64,000 nt of DNA from JACVRW01 sp963716215 (GCA_963716215.1 OY970298.1:2232001-2296000); one strand, 5' to 3'; counted from the first letter of the stretch, positions 33,709 through 41,343 are shown. Notes: generated from the letters alone by a model not told the origin. Translations and numbers: made by a program.

Positions 33709-34203
33709 TCAACGGTCGCCGGGCGGGAGCAGATGGAGCACGTCGACTCCGTGTCGCCGCGCGAGCCGCTCGGCGATCAGCGAGCGGTGGCAGGCCTCGG
33801 CGTCTCGCTCCACGCACAGCAGTGCTCCGGCGCCGCGGGCGGGCAGCTCCGCCGTCACGGCGGTCAGGTCCGCCCGGTCCAGGATCTCGCGCACGTAGCG
33901 CTCGCGGTACTCGGGCGCGAGCTGGCTGCGCGAGCGCTTGCCCACGCCCTGGCGGTCGTCCTCGCGGTACTGGAGCTGGCGCAGTTCCGTCGTCGGCGCC
34001 AGCTCGAGGTGATGGCGATAACCGATCTCGGCGGCGGCCAGCGCGGCCTGGAGGCGGACCGAGTTTGCCCACGCGTACTCGCTCCCGCGCACGCCGCGGC
34101 GCTGGCGCACGTCCAGCAGCACGCGCACGTCGGCCTCGCGCAGGGTCTCCATGAAGGCGTCTGCCGTGAAGCCGTACACGCCGATCGTGACCGCGCGAGG
34201 CAC
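33709..34203 (-). CDS. DUF488 family protein
   Basis: 164 residues from GTG at 34203. TIGVYGFTADAFMETLREAD, VLLDVRQRRGVRGSEYAWAN, YREDDRQG, and CVERDAEACHRSLIAERLAR (a Cys near an His-Arg-Ser motif) are the diagnostic DUF488 blocks; the family has no settled biochemical role. A TAGGAT -10 lies 6 nt before the start codon and overlaps the -10 of the divergent HIRAN gene, so both genes probably share one bidirectional promoter. The stop lies 33 bp before the start of the EEP gene, on the same strand. Confidence 0.85.
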   Translation of the reverse strand: MPRAVTIGVYGFTADAFMETLREADVRVLLDVRQRRGVRGSEYAWANSVRLQAALAAAEIGYRHHLELAPTTELRQLQYREDDRQGVGKRSRSQLAPEYRERYVREILDRADLTAVTAELPARGAGALLCVERDAEACHRSLIAERLARRHGVDVLHLLPPGDR

Positions 34204-34209
34204 GCGAGC

Positions 34210-34219
34210 ATCCTAGGCT
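34210..34219. promoter_or_regulatory. Overlapping back-to-back -10 elements (bidirectional promoter)
   Basis: The 10-bp sequence ATCCTAGGCT contains TAGGCT on the plus strand (34214-34219, 7 nt before GTG 34227) and TAGGAT on the minus strand (34215-34210, 6 nt before GTG 34203). The two hexamers share the central TA, inside the palindrome CCTAGG. Only 23 bp separate the two start codons, so both messages should be leaderless and compete for one melting site. Confidence 0.65.
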
Positions 34220-34226
34220 CTGCTCC

Positions 34227-34697
34227 GTGAGGGTCGACGTGGAGTACGACGAGCGCTACTGGTACCCGGACGACGGCGGTCAGGTCTGGATCGCCGGCTA
34301 CCAGATCGTCGACGGCGACTCCGGCCGCTATCTGGCCCGCGACGCCCCGGAGCTCGCGGCCCGGGGCCTGCGCGTGGCCGGTGCGGCCGGGGCCGGGCAG
34401 CACCACGCCGACGCGCTGCTCTCCGACGCGGTGGCGCCGGGTGGTGCGCTCCAGCTGCGCCGCGACCCGGCCAACCCGCACGACCCCAACGCGATCCAGG
34501 TCCACCCGAGCGACGGCGGCGCCCAGGTGGGCTGGGTACCGCGCGAGCTGGCCGCCGAGCTGGCGCCCGAGCTGGACGCCGGGCGACCCTGGTCGGCCGT
34601 GGTGCTGCGCGAGCAGCGCCGCTCGCCGCGCGATCCGCGTCACGGCCTGACGATGCTGCTCGCGCCGGCGGCGGCGATCGAGCTCGAAGCGGTCTAG
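34227..34697 (+). CDS. HIRAN-domain protein
   Basis: 156 residues from GTG 34227. After a Tyr/Trp/Asp-rich start (YDERYWYPDD), residues about 48-125 form a HIRAN domain: LRVAGAAGAGQHHADALLS, LQLRRDPANPHDPNAIQVH and VGWVPRELAAELAPELDAG. In eukaryotic Rad5/HLTF this domain grips single-stranded 3' DNA ends; stand-alone bacterial copies are thought to recognise DNA features or unusual ends. No helicase is fused or adjacent. It pairs divergently with the DUF488 gene and converges to within 4 bp of a lipoprotein gene. Confidence 0.82.
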   Translation: MRVDVEYDERYWYPDDGGQVWIAGYQIVDGDSGRYLARDAPELAARGLRVAGAAGAGQHHADALLSDAVAPGGALQLRRDPANPHDPNAIQVHPSDGGAQVGWVPRELAAELAPELDAGRPWSAVVLREQRRSPRDPRHGLTMLLAPAAAIELEAV

Positions 34698-34701
34698 CCC
34701 G

Positions 34702-35157
34702 TCAGCGCCGGCGCGCCACGTGTAGCTCGATCGCCTCGATCTGCCTCTGCCCGAACGACCCGCGGTAGACCGGTCCGGCTGCGCTGATGCGATCGCCGCG
34801 GCCGGGCAGGGGATGGGGGCGCAGGGATCTCTTCACGTCGATGACCGAGATGCCCGGCAGCGTGATCGACTGGCGGGACGTGAGCACGAAGTGGGCGTCG
34901 CCGTCGCCGTCGGGGTCCACGCGCTCGACGTAGACGATGCGCCCGCTCGCGGTCCGGCAGTTGTCCAACTCGGGCGGGCAGCGCGCCGGCTCGAGCGGTT
35001 CGTCGCGCGGCGGCTCGGGAGTCTGCGTGGGCTGCGGGGCGGGCGCGGGCTCGGCCGGCGGCGGGGTCGGCTCGGCCGGCGCCGGATCGTCGTTGCCGCC
35101 CAGGCAGCCGCTGCAGAGCAGCGCCAGGGCCACCAGGGGCGCGGCGCGAGCCCTCAT
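34702..35157 (-). CDS. Lipoprotein with proline-rich tether
   Basis: 151 residues. The signal peptide ends at lipobox LLCSGC (Cys about 18). Residues 25-55 are a Pro/Ala/Glu tether. The compact C-terminal domain (CPPELDNCRTASGRIVYVER through ISAAGPVYRGSFGQRQIEAI) is beta-rich with one possible disulfide between CPPEL and NC. It looks like a small OB-like or Ig-like exported module, but I do not recognise the family. Its ATG overlaps the stop of the gene upstream (35154) by 4 bases, so the two proteins are made together. Confidence 0.7.
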   Translation of the reverse strand: MRARAAPLVALALLCSGCLGGNDDPAPAEPTPPPAEPAPAPQPTQTPEPPRDEPLEPARCPPELDNCRTASGRIVYVERVDPDGDGDAHFVLTSRQSITLPGISVIDVKRSLRPHPLPGRGDRISAAGPVYRGSFGQRQIEAIELHVARRR

Positions 35158-35600
35158 TCGGGCGCGGCGACCACCAGCGTCCCCGCCTCGAGCGGCGCGT
35201 CGTCCTGCCCCGCGGGCACGAACGAGATCGGGTAGCGCCCGGTGGACGACGTGAGCACCTCGAAGCGGGCGGGGGTCAGCGGCTGCCCGACGGCGGTCAT
35301 GCCCAGGTCGGCGATCGCCACCTGCCCCGCCTCGTCCACCTCCACGAGCACGGTCGCCGCCTGCCCGGCCTGTATCCGTTGAGCCTGCGGGCTGCCCGCC
35401 TCGAACGTCAGCTCGACCGCGGGCGGCGGACCGTCCGGGGAGGCGGTGATCGTGGGGGTCGAGTCGGTCGTGGTCGCCGGCGGGGTCGCCTGGATCGTGT
35501 CCGGCCGGTCGGTGGAGTTACGCGGGCGCGAGACCGAAGCGGCGACGGCCGCGAGGCCGAGCACGATCGCGAACAGGAGCAGGGCGCGGCGCAGGTGCAC
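35154..35600 (-). CDS. Membrane-anchored cupredoxin-like/secreted protein of unknown function
   Basis: 148 residues. One N-terminal helix (ALLLFAIVLGLAAVAASV) serves as anchor or signal. A Thr/Pro-rich linker follows, and residues about 60-148 are beta-rich (VELTFEAGSPQAQRIQAGQ, ATVLVEVDEAGQVAIADLGM, GRYPISFVPAGQ). The pattern recalls EfeO/cupredoxin-like domains, yet the copper ligands (C, H, M at the right spacing) are absent. First gene of a two-gene minus-strand unit with the lipoprotein. Function unknown; export to the cell surface is the secure part. Confidence 0.6.
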   Translation of the reverse strand: MHLRRALLLFAIVLGLAAVAASVSRPRNSTDRPDTIQATPPATTTDSTPTITASPDGPPPAVELTFEAGSPQAQRIQAGQAATVLVEVDEAGQVAIADLGMTAVGQPLTPARFEVLTSSTGRYPISFVPAGQDDAPLEAGTLVVAAPE

Positions 35601-35642
35601 GCCTCGATGCTAGATGGCGCGCCGGGAGGGATCGCCACGAGG

Positions 35643-35670
35643 TCAAGTGGCGCCCGCGATCGGCCGATAG
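35643..35670 (+). promoter_or_regulatory. Sigma-28-like promoter before the membrane glycosyltransferase-like gene
   Basis: TCAA (35643-35646), 16 nt, GCCGATAG (35663-35670). It ends 5 nt before ATG 35676. Confidence 0.45.
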
Positions 35671-35675
35671 CCGGG

Positions 35676-37418
35676 ATGGAGATGTCGATCCGCTCCCGCA
35701 TCCTCCGGGCGCTGTGCACGGCGCTGCTGGTGCTCGCCTCCGGCGGGGTGCTGGCGGCACCCGCCGGCGCGCAGCAGGCCGACGCGCTCGTACCCCAATC
35801 GGTGCTCGTCGAGGACCTGGATCAGACGCCGCGCGGCTTCACGGTCACACCGCGCGAGGCTCGCCGGACGGTCGAGCAGCTGGAGCGCGTGCGCGCCGAG
35901 CTGGCCGACCACCCACGCGCGCGCGTGTACGTGCAGCTGCCCATGTTCGGCACCTACGGCGGCGACTACGCGGTCACCTACATCGACTCGTCGGGAGACG
36001 GCGAGGTCGTGGCCGACGTCTACGTCGACGGTCGCAGCGGGAAGGTCGTGGAGCTGTGGACCGGTCCGCAGGCCGGCACGTTCCTCGCCCGCGGCCTGGA
36101 GCCCTCGGTCGGGCGCTCGCTGAACAAGCCCTACATCTGGATCCCCCTGGCGATCCTCTTCCTGGTCCCGTTCGTGGACCCGCGGCGGCCCTTCCGCCTC
36201 GTGCACCTCGATCTGCTGGTGCTGCTCTCGTTCGGCGTCTCGCAGCTCTACTTCAACAAGGGCGAGATCGACGTCTCGGTCCCGCTCATCTACCCGCCAC
36301 TGCTCTACCTGCTCGGTCGCGTGCTGCTCGCCGGCTTTCGCCCGCGCGAGCGCTCCGAGCCGCTGATGCCGTATGCCAAGGCCTCGTGGCTGGTGATCGG
36401 CCTGGGTCTGCTGGTGGCGTTTCGCATCGGGCTCAACCTCGTCGACTCCACGGTGATCGACGTGGGCTACGCCTCCGTCGTGGGGGCCGACCGCGTGATG
36501 GACGGCCTGCCGCTCTACGTGCTCAACGACATCCACGGCGACACCTACGGTCCGCTCAACTACCTGAGCTACGTCCCCTTCGTGGCGCTGCTGCCATGGG
36601 ACGGCAGCTGGGGCGCGGTGGTTCCTGCCCATGCCGCGGCGATCACCTTCGACCTGCTCGTGATCGGCGGTCTCGTGCTGCTGGGCCGCCGGATGCGCAA
36701 GGGCGTGGAGGGCAAGCTGCTCGGCCTCGCGCTGGCCTGGGCGTGGGCGGCGTACCCGTTCTCGGTGCTGGCGCTGCAGACGAACACCAACGACGGCCTG
36801 GTGGCGGTGCTGCTGCTCGGCGCGCTGCTGGCGATCGCATCGCCGGCCGGGCGCGGCGCGCTGATCGGGCTGGGCACGGCCGCGAAGTTCGCTCCGCTCG
36901 CGCTGGCTCCCCTGTTCGCGACCGGCCTCGGGGACGAACGGCGCCTGCGCGCGTGGCCGGCGTTCGCGGCCGCGCTGGTGGCTGTCTGCTTCGGTTCTGT
37001 CGTCTTCCTGCTGCCGGAGGGCGGCTGGCGCGAGTTCTACGACACCACGATCGGCTTCCAGCTGAGCCGCTCGTCGCCGTTCAGCCTGTGGGGGCTGCAC
37101 GAGTCGCTCGGCTGGCTGCAGAGCGTCGCCAAGGTGGGCGCGGTCGCGCTGGCCGCGATGGTGGCCTTCGTGCCCCGCCGCCGCGACCTGCGTCAGGTGG
37201 CCGCCTTGGCCGCTGGGATCCTGATCGCGCTCCAGATCACCAGCACCTATTGGTTCTACCTGTACCTGGTGTGGATCGCCCCGCCGATCCTCGTGGCGAT
37301 CCTCGGCGCCTACCGCGGGCCCATCCAGCCGGACGAGCCGGCCGCGGAGGCGCCGGACGCCGAGCCGCAGGTGTACGCGGCCGAGCCCGCCGGCGTGCGC
37401 GTGGGCGCCGGACGCTGA
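35676..37418 (+). CDS. Multi-pass membrane protein, glycosyltransferase 87/39-like, with extracytoplasmic PepSY-like domain
   Basis: 580 residues from ATG 35676 (ATG 35682 also possible). A signal sequence (ALCTALLVLASGGVLAAPAG) leads to an outside domain of about 110 residues with strand-rich text (ARVYVQLPMFGTYGGDYAVT, VVADVYVDGRSGKVVELW) recalling PepSY repeats. About ten membrane helices follow. The loop DIHGDTYGPLNYLSYVPF, with acidic residues just outside the membrane, resembles the donor-binding loop of GT-C enzymes (DUF2029/GT87 and PMT families) that use polyprenyl-phosphate sugars. A role in glycosylating surface proteins or glycans, possibly pilin, is inference. It sits 3 bp before the next gene. 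Confidence 0.7.
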   Translation: MEMSIRSRILRALCTALLVLASGGVLAAPAGAQQADALVPQSVLVEDLDQTPRGFTVTPREARRTVEQLERVRAELADHPRARVYVQLPMFGTYGGDYAVTYIDSSGDGEVVADVYVDGRSGKVVELWTGPQAGTFLARGLEPSVGRSLNKPYIWIPLAILFLVPFVDPRRPFRLVHLDLLVLLSFGVSQLYFNKGEIDVSVPLIYPPLLYLLGRVLLAGFRPRERSEPLMPYAKASWLVIGLGLLVAFRIGLNLVDSTVIDVGYASVVGADRVMDGLPLYVLNDIHGDTYGPLNYLSYVPFVALLPWDGSWGAVVPAHAAAITFDLLVIGGLVLLGRRMRKGVEGKLLGLALAWAWAAYPFSVLALQTNTNDGLVAVLLLGALLAIASPAGRGALIGLGTAAKFAPLALAPLFATGLGDERRLRAWPAFAAALVAVCFGSVVFLLPEGGWREFYDTTIGFQLSRSSPFSLWGLHESLGWLQSVAKVGAVALAAMVAFVPRRRDLRQVAALAAGILIALQITSTYWFYLYLVWIAPPILVAILGAYRGPIQPDEPAAEAPDAEPQVYAAEPAGVRVGAGR

Positions 37419-37421
37419 GCG

Positions 37422-39644
37422 ATGGCCGTCGCGGCGCCGCGCGCGCCCCAGCGTTCGCGCCGGCCGGTGGTGGCGCTGTTCTCGGTGACGCTCCTGCTCA
37501 GCGCCGGGCTGGTGTTCCTGGTCCAGCCGATGTTCGCGCGCTTCATGCTGCCGCTGCTGGGCGGCGCGCCAGCCGTGTGGACGGCGGCGATGCTCTTCTT
37601 CCAGACGGTCCTCCTGCTGTCGTACCTGTACGCGCACTGGAGCGTCGGGCGCTTCGGCGCGCGCCGACAGGCCGCGCTGCACCTGGCGCTTGCCTCGTGC
37701 GCCTTGGTGTTCCTGCCGATCGGGCTTCCTGACGGTTGGACGCCGCCGGCCGCCGGCTCGCCGGTGCCGTCCCTGTTGCTGATGATGCTGGTGTCGGTCG
37801 GGCTGCCGTTCTTCGTCGCCTCGGCCACGGCGCCCCTGCTCCAGAGCTGGCTGGCCGACACCGACCATCCCGACGGCGGCGATCCCTACTTCCTCTATCG
37901 GGCGAGCAACATCGGCAGCGCGATCGGCCTGCTCAGCTACCCGCTGCTCGTGGAGCCTCGCCTCACCCTCGACGGCCAGAGCTGGCTCTGGACGGGCGGC
38001 TACGGGCTGCTGATGGCGTTGCTGGTGGGCTGCGCCTTCACGCTATGGCGCTCCCGTCGGCCGGTCCTGGGTGCCACGCTCTCGGCGCTCGACGCGATCG
38101 CGCTCGCGCCGATCGCGTGGGGGCGGCGCGCGCGCTGGGTGGCGCTCGCCTTCGTGCCCTCGAGCCTGATGCTGGCGGTCACCGCCACGCTGACCGTGAA
38201 CCTCGCGCCGATCCCGTTGCTGTGGGTGCTGCCGCTGTCGCTGTACCTGCTGTCGTTCGTGCTGGTGTTCTCGCGCGGGGAGGGGGGCGGGCGCCCGCAC
38301 CGCATCGCGCTCGCGCTCGTGCCGCCGGTGCTGCTGCTGACCGCGTCGGTGTTCGTGCTGGGCGTGCACAAGCCGCTGCCGCTGATCGGCGGGATCTACC
38401 TGGTCGCCTTCTTCGTGATCGCGGTCACCTGCCACGGCGAGCTGGCCGCCGACCGGCCGGCGGCGCGGCAGCTCACGCAGTTCTACGCGTATGTGGCCCT
38501 CGGGGGTGCGCTGGGTGGCGCCTTCAACGTCGTGATCGCTCCGCTGATCTTCAACTCCCTCACCGAGCTGCCGATCGCGCTCGTCCTGACGGCGTTCCTG
38601 CTGCCGTTCGCCGCCGGCTCGTGGACGGACGAGATCTCGCCCCGCCGTGACCTCTTGCCGCCCTTCCTGCTGGCCGCCGCGACCGGTGGGCTGCTGCTCG
38701 CCGTGGAGCACGAGGACGTGCTCAAGTGGCTCGTGCTGATGGCGTTCGCCGCGGGCTGCGTGGCGTTCGTTCGCAGCCCGCTGCGCTTCGGCCTCGCGCT
38801 GCTGCTCGGCATGGTCGCGATCTGGATCCCCACGTCCAACGACGTGCGGGTGATCCACCAGGAGCGGTCGTTCTTCGGCATCAACCGGGTTGAGTCAGAG
38901 CTCGAGGGCTTCGTGCACATCCTGAAGAACGGCACGATCATCCACGGCTCGCAACTCGGTTTCCGCAGCCGCACGCCGATCAGCTACTACCATCGCACCG
39001 GGCCGATGGGGCAGCTGCTCGACGCGCTGCCGGACAGGTCGGTGGCACGCCGCGCCGCCGTCGTCGGCCTAGGCGCGGGCACGATGGCCTGCCTCAGTCG
39101 CCCGGGCGACCGCTGGACGTTTTTCGAGATCGACCCGGCGGTTGTCAAGCTCGCGCGCGATCCGGACCTGTTCACCTACCTGCGCGATTGCCGCGGCCAG
39201 TTCGACGTGCAGGTGGGCGACGGCCGGCTGTCGCTGGCGGAGCGCGGTGACGGGGAGTTCGGCCTGATCGCGCTCGACGCGTTCAGCTCGGATTCGATTC
39301 CCGTGCACCTGATCACGCGCGAGGCGCTCGAGATCTACCTGAGCAAGCTGCGGCCCGACGGCGTGATGGCGTTTCACATCTCGAACCAGTACGTGGACCT
39401 GGCCCCGGTCCTGGGCAGGCTCGCGTCCGACGCCGGCCTGGCCTGCTTCGAGCAGTTCGACGACGTCGTGACCAAGGAGACGCTCGGCAAGTATCCGTCG
39501 CACTGGGTCGCCGTGGCCCGCACTCCCGCCGACCTCGGGAGCGTGGCGGCCGACGCGCGCTGGACGGGGTGTAAGAGCAACGCGGGGACGCGTGGGTGGA
39601 CCGACGACTACGCCAACGTGACCGCGGTGCTGCGACTGCGGTGA
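37422..39644 (+). CDS. Membrane-fused spermidine-synthase-like protein
   Basis: 740 residues. Residues about 20-480 carry roughly a dozen membrane helices (VVALFSVTLLLSAGLVFLVQ, PMFARFMLPLLGGAPAVWTA are typical openings). Residues about 490-740 form a Rossmann methyltransferase-like domain of the spermidine synthase class: AAVVGLGAGTMACLSRPGDR, WTFFEIDPAVVKLARDPDLF, FDVQVGDGRLSLAERGDGEF, LIALDAFSSDSIPVHLITRE. The aminopropyltransferase catalytic Asp region is partly kept (LDAFSSDSIP), but substrate pockets differ and true spermidine synthesis is not certain. Such fused proteins are widespread and poorly characterised. It is co-oriented with the preceding glycosyltransferase-like gene. Confidence 0.82.
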   Translation: MAVAAPRAPQRSRRPVVALFSVTLLLSAGLVFLVQPMFARFMLPLLGGAPAVWTAAMLFFQTVLLLSYLYAHWSVGRFGARRQAALHLALASCALVFLPIGLPDGWTPPAAGSPVPSLLLMMLVSVGLPFFVASATAPLLQSWLADTDHPDGGDPYFLYRASNIGSAIGLLSYPLLVEPRLTLDGQSWLWTGGYGLLMALLVGCAFTLWRSRRPVLGATLSALDAIALAPIAWGRRARWVALAFVPSSLMLAVTATLTVNLAPIPLLWVLPLSLYLLSFVLVFSRGEGGGRPHRIALALVPPVLLLTASVFVLGVHKPLPLIGGIYLVAFFVIAVTCHGELAADRPAARQLTQFYAYVALGGALGGAFNVVIAPLIFNSLTELPIALVLTAFLLPFAAGSWTDEISPRRDLLPPFLLAAATGGLLLAVEHEDVLKWLVLMAFAAGCVAFVRSPLRFGLALLLGMVAIWIPTSNDVRVIHQERSFFGINRVESELEGFVHILKNGTIIHGSQLGFRSRTPISYYHRTGPMGQLLDALPDRSVARRAAVVGLGAGTMACLSRPGDRWTFFEIDPAVVKLARDPDLFTYLRDCRGQFDVQVGDGRLSLAERGDGEFGLIALDAFSSDSIPVHLITREALEIYLSKLRPDGVMAFHISNQYVDLAPVLGRLASDAGLACFEQFDDVVTKETLGKYPSHWVAVARTPADLGSVAADARWTGCKSNAGTRGWTDDYANVTAVLRLR

Positions 39645-39670
39645 TTCTCGTCCAGCCTGCGATTCAGGGC

Positions 39671-39697
39671 TAAGGCTTTTCTGGCAGGAACCGATCT
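39671..39697 (+). promoter_or_regulatory. Sigma-28-like promoter of pilin gene 1
   Basis: TAAG (39671-39674, within GGGCTAA), 15 nt, ACCGATCT (39690-39697). Predicted start near 39704 gives a leader of about 72 nt before ATG 39776. Confidence 0.5.
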
Positions 39698-39740
39698 AGG
39701 GATGGAGGCCAGAGTCACGGAGCCCCCGCGGCCACTGGCA

Positions 39741-39750
39741 GACCTAGACC
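39741..39750 (+). repeat. Leader element GACCTAGACC, copy before pilin 1
   Basis: The same 10-mer, preceded by CGCGGCC, recurs at 40357-40366 before pilin 2. Both copies lie inside the untranslated leaders 35-46 nt before the ATG. Possible RNA-level control site or relic of duplication. Confidence 0.4.
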
Positions 39751-39775
39751 CAAAGTCACCCAAAGGGGGAGACCC

Positions 39776-40213
39776 ATGCTGCGGAAGCTCCGCGAGCGCA
39801 TTCACAACGGGGAGAAGGGCTTCACGCTTATCGAGCTCCTCGTCGTGATTCTGATCATCGGCATCCTTGCCGCGATCGCTCTGCCCGCATTCCTCGGGCA
39901 GCGTTCCAAGGGCCAGGACGCGGACGCCAAGTCGGCGGCTCGTAACCTGGTGTCGGCGGTGGAGTCGTTCTACGCCACCAACCAGACGTACGTTGGCGCA
40001 GCCACCGACAACGACGTGACGAAGAGCGGCGTGTTCGGTACCGGTAACGGTCAGGCCACGCTTCCGACCGCGACGACGAACGGTTACACCATCGTCGGCA
40101 AGTCGGCTTCGGGCAACAACTTCACGATCACGAAGGACGGCTCGACTGGCGTCTCTTCGCGTACGTGCACGAGCACCGGCTCGGGCGCATGCCCAAGCAC
40201 CGGTTCCTGGTAA
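39776..40213 (+). CDS. Type IV major pilin-like protein 1
   Basis: 145 residues. A short leader (MLRKLRERIHNGEKG) ends in Gly before FTLIELLVVILIIGILAAIA, the class III signal cut by PilD between Gly15 and Phe16, with Glu at position +5. The helix-forming N-terminal segment is followed by a compact globular head rich in Thr, Ser, Asn and Gly (YATNQTYVGAATDND...) and a C-terminal Cys pair (RTCTSTGSGAC) that can close a D-loop-like disulfide. The RBS is AAAGGGGGAG. About 315 bp of it are identical to pilin gene 3. An intrinsic-type hairpin follows the stop. Confidence 0.93.
   Translation: MLRKLRERIHNGEKGFTLIELLVVILIIGILAAIALPAFLGQRSKGQDADAKSAARNLVSAVESFYATNQTYVGAATDNDVTKSGVFGTGNGQATLPTATTNGYTIVGKSASGNNFTITKDGSTGVSSRTCTSTGSGACPSTGSW
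39817..40131 (+). repeat. 315-bp block identical between pilin genes 1 and 3 (copy A)
   Basis: By eye this segment matches 40919-41233 base for base, including synonymous positions, while the flanks diverge. Covers codons for the signal helix and most of the head. Pilin 2, lying between them, differs at many sites. Confidence 0.85.
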
Positions 40214-40230
40214 GGCGACAGCACACCTGA

Positions 40231-40275
40231 GTAACGAATGCGGGCGGGCCCTCGGGCTCGCCCGCTTCGCGTTAC
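40231..40275 (+). terminator. Hairpin after pilin 1
   Basis: GTAACG...CGTTAC outer arms enclose GCGGGCG...CGCCCGC, a nested stem-loop directly after the stop codon; a T-rich stretch (GAGTTTGTAG) follows. It separates pilin 1 from the pilin 2 promoter. Confidence 0.6.
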
Positions 40276-40294
40276 GGGTGTGAGTTTGTAGGGC

Positions 40295-40321
40295 TACAGG
40301 AACTGCGTGGCGGGCCGATGT
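40295..40321 (+). promoter_or_regulatory. Sigma-28-like promoter of pilin genes 2 and 3
   Basis: TACA (40295-40298, within GGGCTAC), 15 nt, GCCGATGT (40314-40321), about 80 nt before ATG 40403; spacing and context copy the pilin 1 promoter. Confidence 0.5.
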
Positions 40322-40356
40322 AGTGAAGGCCGGAGCTTCCGACAGGAGGCGCGGCC

Positions 40357-40366
40357 GACCTAGACC
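40357..40366 (+). repeat. Leader element GACCTAGACC, copy before pilin 2
   Basis: Second copy of the leader 10-mer shared with pilin 1; see the entry at 39741. Confidence 0.4.
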
Positions 40367-40402
40367 TTAAGACCCGCCAGATCCAGCACCAAGGGAGAAG
40401 TC

Positions 40403-40840
40403 ATGCTGCGGAAGCTCCGGGAGCACACAGGAGAGGGCCAGAGGGGGTTCTCGCTCATCGAGCTCCTCGTGGTGATCCTGATCATCGGCGTCCTTGCCGC
40501 CATCGCTCTGCCCGCCTTTCTCGGGCAGCGCAGCAAGGGGCAGGACTCGTCCGCCAAGTCGGCGGCGCGCAACCTGGTCTCCTCCATCGAGTCGTTCTAC
40601 GCGACCAACAAGACCTACGTCGGAGCCGAAGACGACGACGACGTGAAGAAGAGCGGCGTGCTCGGGACCGGCAACGGCGAGGCGACCATCCCCACGGCCA
40701 CCACCGGTGGCTACACGATCGTCGGCAAGTCGGCTTCGGGAAACAACTTCACCATCACAAAGAGCGGTTCTGACGGCACTGTGAGCCGTACATGCAACGA
40801 CACCGATAAGGGTGGTTGCCCTTCCACCGGCAAGTGGTAG
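40403..40840 (+). CDS. Type IV pilin-like protein 2 (divergent paralogue)
   Basis: 145 residues. Leader MLRKLREHTGEGQRG with cleavage before FSLIELLVVILIIGVLAAIA. The head has the same plan as pilin 1 (SFYATNKTYVGAEDDDDVKK, then TIVGKSASGNNFTITK) but is more acidic and charged, and its DNA differs from genes 1 and 3 at many synonymous sites. The terminal Cys pair is kept (RTCNDTDKGGC). It could be an alternative major pilin or a minor subunit that changes surface charge. RBS AAGGGAGAAG; the third pilin follows 40 bp later on the same transcript. Confidence 0.92.
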   Translation: MLRKLREHTGEGQRGFSLIELLVVILIIGVLAAIALPAFLGQRSKGQDSSAKSAARNLVSSIESFYATNKTYVGAEDDDDVKKSGVLGTGNGEATIPTATTGGYTIVGKSASGNNFTITKSGSDGTVSRTCNDTDKGGCPSTGKW

Positions 40841-40880
40841 GCGACCCGTGGACTCGCAACCAGTACGAAGGAGAGGTCAG

Positions 40881-41315
40881 ATGCGGAAGCTGAACGAGCG
40901 CATTCATAGAGGGGAGAGGGGCTTCACGCTTATCGAGCTCCTCGTCGTGATTCTGATCATCGGCATCCTTGCCGCGATCGCTCTGCCCGCATTCCTCGGG
41001 CAGCGTTCCAAGGGCCAGGACGCGGACGCCAAGTCGGCGGCTCGTAACCTGGTGTCGGCGGTGGAGTCGTTCTACGCCACCAACCAGACGTACGTTGGCG
41101 CAGCCACCGACAACGACGTGACGAAGAGCGGCGTGTTCGGTACCGGTAACGGTCAGGCCACGCTTCCGACCGCGACGACGAACGGTTACACCATCGTCGG
41201 CAAGTCGGCTTCGGGCAACAACTTCACGATCACCAAGAACGGTTCCACGGGCGTTACCTCGCGTTCGTGCACGAGCACCGGCTCGGGCGCATGCCCGAGC
41301 ACCGGCAGCTGGTAA
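40881..41315 (+). CDS. Type IV pilin-like protein 3 (near-copy of pilin 1)
   Basis: 144 residues from ATG 40881, placed 7 nt after AAGGAGAGG. Leader MRKLNERIHRGERG, cleavage before FTLIELLVVILIIG. The mature protein differs from pilin 1 only in a few residues near the C-terminus (TKNGSTGVTSRSC against TKDGSTGVSSRTC). The shared block is identical in DNA, pointing to recent gene conversion. A perfect 11-bp hairpin after the stop precedes pilD. Confidence 0.93.
   Translation: MRKLNERIHRGERGFTLIELLVVILIIGILAAIALPAFLGQRSKGQDADAKSAARNLVSAVESFYATNQTYVGAATDNDVTKSGVFGTGNGQATLPTATTNGYTIVGKSASGNNFTITKNGSTGVTSRSCTSTGSGACPSTGSW
40919..41233 (+). repeat. 315-bp block identical between pilin genes 1 and 3 (copy B)
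   Basis: Partner of 39817-40131 at a distance of 1102 bp in direct orientation. Recombination between the two would delete pilin 2 or exchange head sequences. Confidence 0.85.
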
Positions 41316-41343
41316 GCGAGCGAGATAGGTTCCTTCGCTGCTC

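Noticed and set aside
39698..39775. Possible c-di-GMP riboswitch in the pilin leaders
   Set aside because: The GEMM-I hallmark (ACAGGGCAAACC core and tetraloop-receptor pairing) is absent; only a short GACCTAGACC repeat is shared between leaders.
39817..41233. CRISPR array or transposon repeats
   Set aside because: The only long direct repeats are the two pilin coding blocks; there is no spacer periodicity, transposase or terminal inverted repeat.
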